Below are positions 56,246 through 64,000 of a stretch of 64,000 nucleotides of DNA, in pieces; within the stretch, counting starts at the first letter, position 1, and each line of letters opens with the position of its first letter. The notes below the pieces were generated by a model that saw only the letters and a program-made list of their open reading frames with translations, did not search any database and was not told the origin of the DNA. A program made the position numbers and the translations under genes. Source of the DNA: Eucommia ulmoides (lineage: Eukaryota > Streptophyta > Magnoliopsida > Garryales > Eucommiaceae); the NCBI GenBank assembly GCA_016647705.1, contig CM028328.1:3931311-3995310 (forward strand), read 5' to 3'.

Positions 56246-58760
56246 TGACGACTTATTTTACTTTGATAACAACTATTGTCCAAATTACCATATGGAGACA
56301 ATACCTATGATTTCAGAATTCCAGTTCGGAAATTTCGAATAACCGATTAATAAAATTCCTAGAATTACTAGTCCTTATCCCTTTTGATTTTAAAAGAATA
56401 TCTTGTCCTTACTTAATTTTAATGTTTGCATTAAATTGGTACATCACGCAATTGAACATTCTTATCAATATATATACATATATTGGACATGCGCATTAGG
56501 AAAACACTCTTCAAACTACTCTCCCTTTTCTTTTCTGGTATAGGTCAAGGCTACCATAACCCACCTAGAGATTTCGTTACTTCTCGATCTTAACTTGACT
56601 AACAAATTACCGAATAACAAATGCCGTAATTTTCCATTGCCATTCTCATCTACTAATCATATTTACGTCATCACAGTATAGTTAATATTACTGGGGTATT
56701 ACATATTTTATTCTATGTGCCTCCTTTAAGGTCTCATCTATAAATTGGCATTATCAACCCTATGCATTTTATTTCAAATTCCCAAACTTCATCATTCCTT
56801 CAGACACGCTAATCAGCTCTACAGTCAATTTCCACTGTATTGCTAAACCTTCTTAACTAGACCTCCGACCTTTACATGTCTATACTACGGTGAAAATCAA
56901 TACCAACCAGTGTTACCATCTAACTAGCCGCCCACTAAACTTACAAGGGCCTCAACTTAACCCATAAATTAATATGAACAACCAATTCACCAATTTTTTG
57001 ACCTGAAATACTTGCTATAGTCAGCACTGTGACCACCTTCATTCCCTTCCACTCTAATCGTTTTCAATTGGACATCCAACTTCTGCGCTTCTATCCTACA
57101 ATCGCTAAATATCAGCTTCATATTTATAAGCTCAATTAGAGTGGTCATCCGACCAATTGCCTAATAGACTTACAAAGATCTCAACTTGACACATACATTA
57201 GTAAACGTTAGAACAAATACAATCTCTACTAGCTCCAAAAAGTTTCGAATTCCAGTCACATGTTCTCGGCCTTCTCCATATTCCGTCAATCTACTACTTC
57301 GACTTCCTTTGGATTTATTTGAATGCTATGCCTTAAGAGCACTAGTCATATTTCCTACCCTAGATACCACCTTAGTAACACATTCCGGAGATGTTCGACA
57401 TGCTCCTCTTTGCCTTGGACCGGATCACCATTACCACGTCACAGTCTCTAATCTTCGATTACAAATACCCTTACTCAAAAAAAATCTGACACCCTATTTG
57501 TTGCAATCGATTTAACAACCTATCTATTCTAACTTTTGCGTTACCAACACCGGATCTTTATGGAAACACACACCAGGTCTACATAAATCATTAGTTGATA
57601 TTTTGATTTATTGTGACGACTTCTTCTTTTATTAAAACTTCCTAAACTGAAAACAAACTTACTCTAATTCCCAATATCCAAATTTTATTTTATTTATTAA
57701 TTTTTTTTTTAATTTTTTTATTTTTTTTTATTTTTTATTTTTTACACCACCAAAATTATTCAAATTCAACTAAATGCAATCAATCATCGACTTAAATTAA
57801 TCCACTCAATTTTTCCTATACCATAGCAATCGCCTTTAAAGTCCCAAGATTATAATTTCCAATCTTACTTTTCCACATTCATTAACACCAGTATAATTAA
57901 CCAACTTACGAATCAAACGTTCACCTCCTTATCCTTCTGGAACTTATTTAATAGCAACCACAATTACTAATCATGCTTACAAGCACCATGTCACTTCTCG
58001 AAACTACATAGGAAAAATCCCTAGCTATTTCAATATCCATGGCCAAAGCTTGTTTGAACAGCTTCTGCGTATTGACTTGTGATATCCTTTCTTTAACACT
58101 TTTCTATCCTCCTAGACCCCCCTATCCGACTAACTGAGGTACTAGATATGTCTTTCCAACAATACATACTTTTATTCATCCCAAATTTGACTCCACCCGC
58201 AACTCTATATTACTTATTCAAATGGATTATATTTACACGCACCTACTATCATCATAGATTCAAAATCCTCGGCTACTTTTATATATCATTTCCTATTACC
58301 TTGCTACATGCCACAACTTTAACTCCGTCTATTAATCAATTTAAAAAGTGTTACCAAATTAAATTCTTGTCCGGTAACGTTACAGTTTCCTTTCAGATTG
58401 CCTAGAAAGCGATTTACTCCCTTGAATATTATTTCTTATTTTGACTTAAGTGTGCCATATCATCTAGTATATTGATAATGACGTAATTTGTGGTTTGTCT
58501 AACTTAGCCTTCTTATCTTGTGAAAGACATCCCTCCCAACAATATCACCACGTGGTCATATCGCTACTTGCCAAAAAGACAATTCTCCATGGACCATGCC
58601 AAAGCACAAACTAATGAAATAAAAGACCTAACACTCACATACCAAGCTCACCTATTGACACCCTATCTCATGTCCCCTACTGACTAGACGACTGGTACGT
58701 TCTCCTACCTCATGATCTTCTACCGACACTTCTCCTGACAAGTCTACAGAACCTATAACC

Positions 58761-58775
58761 TAAGCTCTGATACCA
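58761..58775 (-). promoter_or_regulatory. Initiator-Met tRNA primer-binding site of element C
   Basis: The minus strand reads TGGTATCAGAGCTTA; the first 12 bases match the canonical plant retrotransposon site for initiator Met tRNA. Confidence 0.92.
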
Positions 58776-58779
58776 AAAT

Positions 58780-60761
58780 TGTCACAACCCGATAAATATC
58801 GTCTATTCAACATCGTCAAATCACCACGTCTATCCCTTTTCCCCAAAATCAACTTTCAAATTTAAAAATCATATTTCACACTTTTTTTTTTTTTTTTTTT
58901 TTAAAAAAAACGTCTGATTTTTATCAAAATTACCTTTCCACCTTTTATTTTTAGAAACCCAGACATTTTTAGCAAAATAAATGTTTTCTATTTTCTTTTA
59001 AAAACACCGTCCGATTTCACCAAATTCAAAATAAAATCATTTTCAACTTCATTTCGAAACCATCGAAATCTTTTGAAAATTCAATTTACCAACTCACCCA
59101 AATCCTGTTTGATCCATATCATTTATAAATTCATACGGTTTAAGTAACCACCTATTTCATCATATATATACATAGCAAAACAGTTTGGCAAGAAGATAGT
59201 AAACTCACCTCAATATCCATTTTGCAAAATTGACACTGACCGCACTCTATTTGGACGCCTGTGCCTGCGAACCTAATAGTGACAGAGTCTAAATTAATAT
59301 CTTATCTAAAACATCTTAATCATGCAATGCAGACCCTATATTCCGAATTGTTACTAATTTTATGTACCACGTACTTAAAATTAATTAATCGTTATGAATT
59401 TATTATGATTTTTGGATTTGTAACACTAACTAAAATTTAATTTAACGAGAATTAATAATCGATTAAAGTTTCACCTGTTTCCGAAACGTTTGGCGACCAC
59501 GAGATGGGTTTGGATTTTCCTGGGGTGATTTCTGCAATTTTCCTTTTCTTTTTTTCTTTTTTTCCTTTTTTTTTTTTTTTTTTTCCTTTCTTCTTTTTCG
59601 TCCTGATTGCGCTACTGTTTCGGTTTCTGTTTCAGTTCAACTTCCGGCCGGCCACTTCCTCTCTCTCTCTACCATTACCACCCACTAGAGGCTTCCCACG
59701 CCTCGCCGCCCTCACCGTCGGCCCTATTCCATCCCCTACTACTGATCACCAACCACCACTGGCCACCCTATCACCAAACGCACCTACCCACAAAACTACC
59801 GCCACCACCGTTGACGGCCAAACTCACGCTGCCCCCCATACACCCACACGGTCATACACGACGTTCGGAACACACACATACAGCAACCATAATACTCACT
59901 ATCACACACACAGCAGACACACACACACACGCACAACTTTCTCTCTCTAACTCATCGCCGGCAAAAACCGGCGACAGCGGCGACCACATCGACACCCTCA
60001 TCTGACCAAACGGATCACGCCCCCAACCTGATCTCATACCCACATGCAACCCCTATGCACAACCATACACACAAACACACAATCGGTGCAAATACAGAGC
60101 ATCCACACACACATCGTCGGAACGGAACAGAGCGCACCCACCTCCGGCCGCATGACAGTCTGAAAGACGGATAAACTATACACCTACACAAATTCGACCG
60201 AATGGAGGGCCCCCACCCACGCCGAACTGCACCCCATCACCGGCGAACCCACCATCCCGAACCTTCTCCTCTCCCTCTCGGTTTTTTCGATTTCTTCTTT
60301 TGAGGTCCTCCTCTACTGAATTTCACGCACATACATATATATATATATATGCATGATAATAATGGATAGGTTTTGTTCCCTTCACGCCACGTCGCCACTT
60401 TTTCGCTTCCCTTGTCTCCGGCTGAATTTCACGGCACCGCCACTATTATTTATGTATACATGTATAATAATTTTTTGTCTAATTGCTCTTTCCTCCCCAC
60501 TTTTCCTTAAAATCTTCATTTTTAATCAATTTTGTTTTTTACAGGTTTCAGAAATTATAATTTCACCCTAAATTTATTTATTATTATTTTTTTTTTCTTT
60601 TGTCAATTTAAATCTCAAGTTTAAATTTGATGTTTCTAAATTTTCAATTTTTGCCCCTAAACTTTTGATTTAAATTTTTAATTAGCAAAAATTTCCTTCG
60701 AATTTTCCCAATGCTCTAGAATATAATTAAAATGACGTGCGTGCTAAACCGGGGTCGTACA
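58780..60761 (-). repeat. 5' LTR of element C
   Basis: 1982 bp, from TGTCACAACCC to GGGGTCGTACA on the plus strand, i.e. TGTACGACC ... TTGTGACA in element orientation. Only scattered differences from the other LTR, mainly in T-runs, TA and CA microsatellites and single substitutions, so insertion is relatively young. Confidence 0.93.
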
Positions 60762-61355
60762 ATTAAAGTTAGAAGACTCGTGGAAATTAGGCACCAATAC
60801 ATGAGCTCATACTGGGCCAGTTCATTATTGTTCTTGTATGGACTTGATTTCAGTTATGGGCAATATTACTATGGACTTTCTCCTTGGTAATCAATAGGAC
60901 AATGGACTTGATTACTATTAACTATAGTGATAATTTATTTTCGTGTTTTGAGCATTGACAGATCCATTTTGTTAGTTACTGATGGTGGCATTTTGATTCT
61001 TCTTTTCTCTCCCATCCCATCTTGATTTTTTTGGCTAATGTTGATCAACCATTGAGAGACATTGTTTGTGGTGGTCCTGCTTATCTAGCCTACTTTGAAC
61101 ATTCAACCTCATTCTTTGTTTTATTCCTTCTCAAGTCATTTTTTGGGGGCTCCATTTTATGCGTACAGCGCTTGACATGAACATCAGAACCTCGGAAGTA
61201 GCCATCATCATTCACAATTTTCTATTCCGAAAAGGACCAGGATGACTTGGGCCTCCGGTGGAGGGAGAAGCCATTCATTTGCCTGCTATTAAGACTTGAT
61301 TTTTTACTTAAAACTGATAAAATTGTGGAATACTGGAAAAACCCATGAAAAGAAC
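60762..61355 (+). promoter_or_regulatory. Upstream region of the S-receptor-like kinase gene
   Basis: Non-coding DNA between the retrotransposon C target site and the kinase start codon. It is duplicated at 52190-52611. Element C sits only 594 bases upstream of the ATG, so any distal promoter is now 7.7 kb further away and the LTR could influence expression. No certain TATA box. Confidence 0.6.
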
Positions 61356-62616
61356 ATGAGAACATCAGTTGAAGGTTTCTTCTTGTTTCTTTTCTTGTTT
61401 TCAGTAGCAATTATGTCCCAAGCCAAAGATATCATAACGACTGTCGAATCAGTGAAAGATGGTGAGACAATAATATCGGCCGGTGGAAGCTTTGAGATGG
61501 GATTCTTCACCCTGGGCAATTCCAAGAACCGGTATGTGGGAATTTGGTACAAGAAGATCTCTGAAAGGACTGTGGTGTGGGTTGCCAACAGAGAAGCCCC
61601 ACTCTCCGATTCTTCTGGTGTACTCTCTGTCAAAGAACCAGGTATCCTCGTACTTCTCAATGGTACCAAAAACATCATATGGTCCTCAAATACCTCAAAA
61701 ACTGTGATAAATCCAATTGCACAACTCCTCGACACGGGAAATCTCGTGGTGAAAGATGTGAATGAGAATTTCCTATGGGAGAGTTTTCATCATCCGACTG
61801 ACACCCTTTTACCAAGCATGAAGCTGGGATGGAATTTCATAACTGGTGAAGAGGTATTCCTTTCGTCTTGGAAGAGCAATGATGATCCACGTCCAAGTGG
61901 ATTTACATTGCACCTCGATTATACCGGTTACCCACAGTTATTTATTTTCAATGGTTCGATTACACTGTATCACACTGGACCATGGAATGGTGCTCGGTTT
62001 AGTGGCACGCCGAACTTGAGAAAGAATCCGATATACACATTTGGATTGGTCTTCAATAAGAAGGAGGTGTATTATAGTTATCGGCTTATTGATAATTCTG
62101 TTATTTCAAAGTTAATGCTGAGCCAGACTGGTATTTTACAGCGCTGGACATGGGTTGATCGAACCCAAAATTGGTTAATTTACTTGACTGAACCAATAGA
62201 TAACTGCGACTTTTACAAACAGTGCGGTCCTTATGGTAGCTGCAATGTTGTAAACTCCCCTGTTTGTGGGTGTTTGAGTAGGTTTCAGCCCAAACACGCC
62301 CAAGAGTGGATAGTTGGAGATTGGTCGGATGGTTGTGTTCGGAAAACTGCATTGGATTGCCATGGTGGAGATGGGTTTCTCAAGTACTCTGGTGTTAAAT
62401 TGCCGGACACAAGGTTCTCTTGGTTTAATGAGAGCATGGACCTTCAGGAATGTGAAATAATGTGCTCCCACAACTGTTCTTGTATGGCTTATGCAAATTT
62501 AGACATAAGAGATGGAGGAAGTGGGTGCTTGCTCTGGTTTGGGGATTTGATTGACATCAGGGAGCAGTCTCAAGAGGGGCAAGATATTTTCATTAGGATG
62601 GCTTCATCCGAATTAG
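61356..62616 (+). CDS. G-type lectin S-receptor-like serine/threonine kinase, exon 1
   Basis: 420 codons plus one base, no stops. I chose the ATG at 61356 (MRTSVEGFFLFLFLFS) because it starts a signal peptide; an in-frame ATG at 61296 adds 20 atypical residues. Order: signal peptide (1-23), B-type lectin domain (about 24-150, with GIWYKK, VVWVANREAPL, DTGNLVV, WESFHHPTDTLLP), S-locus glycoprotein domain (about 195-310, with GPWNG and an EGF-like CGPYGSCN...C.C), PAN/apple domain (about 330-415, with CSHNCSCMAYA). This is the extracellular part of a plasma-membrane receptor of the self-incompatibility/immune-type family. Exon 1 normally ends after the PAN domain, as here at GAATTAG|GTATGA. Transmembrane and kinase exons are beyond the window, so intactness of the gene is unknown. 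Confidence 0.9.
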
Positions 62617-62696
62617 GTATGAATCTCTACCAATATCTATAAATTGACTCTAAATTTTATTTTCCCTCTAGGTTCTATCTTAATTATTTTTGCTCT

Positions 62697-62901
62697 ACCA
62701 TCGAGCACGTAGATCAGTTGGTAATTGACTATTCTAGTTTAACCAAGATTCTTGGTTCGAGACTTGAGAATGCAGCTGCGTTAAAACTCGGTAGGGAGAG
62801 CTTTGTCGCTCTTGTGGTCTGACCCGACTCGATTTGGATTAGTCGAAACCCAACGTGGTTATCGGATACCAGAGGTTTATTCTAAAAAAATAAATAAAAT
62901 G
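62697..62901 (+). mobile_element. tRNA-derived SINE
   Basis: 205 bp flanked by a perfect 10-bp target duplication TTTTTGCTCT (62687-62696 and 62902-62911). A pol III A box (TAGATCAGTTGG, 62710-62721) and B box (GGTTCGAGACT, from 62754) are spaced as in a tRNA gene. The 3' part ends GGATACCAGAGG and an A-rich tail (AAAAAAATAAATAAAAT). It lies in the sense orientation of the kinase intron. Confidence 0.92.
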
Positions 62902-62923
62902 TTTTTGCTCTCTTTTATTTTAT

Positions 62924-63238
62924 TGTTAGAATCTCACATTGAATTTGTGAGATTTCCCAAAATATTCTATATATGAAATATGTTACTCCACTTGATACCA
63001 TATGATTTTAAGTTAGAATCTCCTAGCATGGTCTCAAAGTTAGGTTTATGAAGTTTCGGTTGTTTGTCCCTGGTCGTTTGAAATTTCGTCTTGTTTCTTT
63101 CGTTGTTTGATCGCATCACGTGTAAGATGGGGTTGCACATGAAGGTGGGTCCTACTAATTTGTGTGGCTTAAAATATTTTACATATGAAAGGAGTTTCCA
63201 CTTGACACCATATGATTTTAAGTTGAAACTTCCTGACA
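62924..63238 (+). mobile_element. TRIM, second family
   Basis: Left terminal repeat 62924-63028 (TGTTAGAATCTCACATTG ... CCTAGCA), followed by a diverged primer site TGGTCTCAAAGTTAGG. Right terminal repeat ends TTCCTGACA at 63238 but lacks its first part (from about 63158). Shared block: CACTTGA(C/T)ACCATATGATTT. A related fragment is at 51330-51415. No clear target duplication. Confidence 0.75.
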
Positions 63239-64000
63239 TTGGCTTTTTTGTGACCACTAGATCACTATGAAAGTAGTTTGTCAACATTTTTTTAATTGAA
63301 AATATATTTGAATTCTTATGGTTCTGTTTGGTTTGTTGCTTAGATACTATTTTCAAATTTTTAAAAACTCAAAATATTATTATTTTTCTTGTGACAATAT
63401 AACTCAAAAACACTTTTACAAAAATAATTTTCACGTCACTTAGTTTATCACATATCTACTTTTAATATTATAGTTTTATTATTTTATAAATTTAATTTAA
63501 TCTTTTATCGTTATTTTTTATGAAGGTTGTTATACCACACATCCACCCAGCAAATATCAATTTATCTCTCTTTTTCAACATCATATTTCAATTAACCACA
63601 TCACTTTTACTTTTTAAAATTTAACAGATTATTATTAAGAGTTTAAAGCTGAGATACTCCTTGTCATTTCGACAATAATATCAAAGACATCCCCTACTAT
63701 TTTCTTAATACCTAAGACATCATTTGTTTTTTCAGTCTAGTTACCTGAGACACCCCCTACCACATTTATTGACAAAAATACCCAACATGATTTATTTATT
63801 TTTATTTCATATTTTTTATTTTTTATTTTTTTAATGTCTTTTTCTTTTGATTTCGATTTTTTATGTTATTTATAGAAAACAAATCGAAAGTAAAAACGTA
63901 GAAAATAAAAAAGTAGAAAAAGAAAATCAACCATAAAACCAAAATTTAGGTATTCAAAAAAAAAAAAAAAAACACTTAAAAAAAAGTCTTTTTGCTTTTA

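Larger units (their letters stand above)
54996..58779 (-). mobile_element. Internal region of element C
   Basis: 3.78 kb between polypurine tract and primer site. Only one short frame stands out (55964-56245). About 57680-57745 is T-rich. No protease, RT, RNase H, integrase or chromodomain motif was seen in any frame. The part next to the 3' LTR is also present in element A (1-1457). Confidence 0.85.
53016..60761 (-). mobile_element. Complete gypsy-like LTR retrotransposon C, non-autonomous
   Basis: Flanked by a perfect 5-bp duplication ATTAA (53011-53015 and 60762-60766). LTRs of 1980 and 1982 bp are very similar. The initiator-Met primer site (TGGTATCAGAGC on the minus strand, within 58761-58775) lies four bases from the 5' LTR, and polypurine AGGAGGGAAGAGT lies at 54996-55008, so it is transcribed on the minus strand. 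The 3.8 kb internal region has no recognisable gag-pol frame, so it depends on other elements for mobility. Same family as element A. It separates the kinase gene from a duplicate of its own upstream DNA. Confidence 0.93.
62617..64000 (+). other. First intron of the kinase gene (continues past window)
   Basis: Donor GTATGA at 62617. The sequence holds a SINE and a TRIM, then AT-rich DNA with repeated short phrases (ACATCCCCTACTA, ACACCCCCTACCA) near 63690-63760. No transmembrane or kinase exon is seen to 64000, so the intron is over 1.38 kb or the gene is truncated. Confidence 0.6.

Noticed and set aside
1..64000. CRISPR arrays, rRNA, bacterial operons, organelle insertions
   Set aside because: No spaced identical repeats of the right kind, no rRNA or plastid/mitochondrial gene recognised.

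Overview
The window is nuclear DNA of a flowering plant, most likely a eudicot. It is AT-rich and intron-containing, carries only two recognisable host-type genes, and consists mostly of nested and decayed transposable elements: Ty3/gypsy and Ty1/copia LTR retrotransposons, TRIMs, a LINE fragment, a tRNA-derived SINE, MITEs and a large Helitron. No rRNA, intact tRNA gene, CRISPR array or bacterial-type operon was seen. Species and lineage are inferred only from protein families and repeat types.

Layout. 1-3947 is the 3' half of a chromovirus-like gypsy element (A, plus strand) with a long LTR. It abuts an antisense LINE endonuclease fragment (3948-4840). From 5265 to 26004 lies a symmetric block: an AT-rich repeat arm and half a MITE on the left, the same arm inverted and the complete MITE on the right. 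Between the arms sits a Helitron with a clear 3' terminus (hairpin plus CTAG at 24817) and a provisional 5' end near 6247. The Helitron encodes a Rep/PIF1-helicase protein (11197-20231). Its catalytic motifs are present, but it has three in-frame stops in the Rep-helicase part and striking exon duplications at its N-terminal end. An intact gene for a pectin methylesterase/invertase inhibitor (8199-8735) lies inside the proposed Helitron limits, followed by an antisense copia RNase H relic.

27294-36800 is a damaged minus-strand gypsy element of Tat type. Its integrase C-terminus is at 36524-36800 and an antisense extra ORF with a putative gypsy-type transposon (Transposase_28-like) domain runs on the plus strand. 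This ORF is split by a complete 5.3 kb non-autonomous LTR retrotransposon (B, 29375-34685, TSD CCAGG, tRNA-Asp primer site) whose LTRs carry clusters of GCCTAGGC palindromes. 36800-45227 holds low-complexity DNA, a 2.4 kb LTR/LARD-like repeat (41032-43414) and a TRIM. 45228-48901 is a deleted minus-strand copia element whose 3' LTR is split by a Tourist-like palindromic MITE. 50924-51655 is a cluster of TRIM pieces.

The right end holds exon 1 of a G-type lectin S-receptor-like kinase (61356-62616). Its upstream region is tandemly duplicated (52155-52655) and split by a complete 7.7 kb gypsy-like element (C, 53016-60761, TSD ATTAA) of the same family as A. The first intron of the kinase runs off the window and contains a SINE with a perfect 10-bp target duplication and a TRIM. 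The two host-type genes have no visible functional link. The story of the window is serial TE insertion, internal exon amplification and possible gene carriage by a Helitron.
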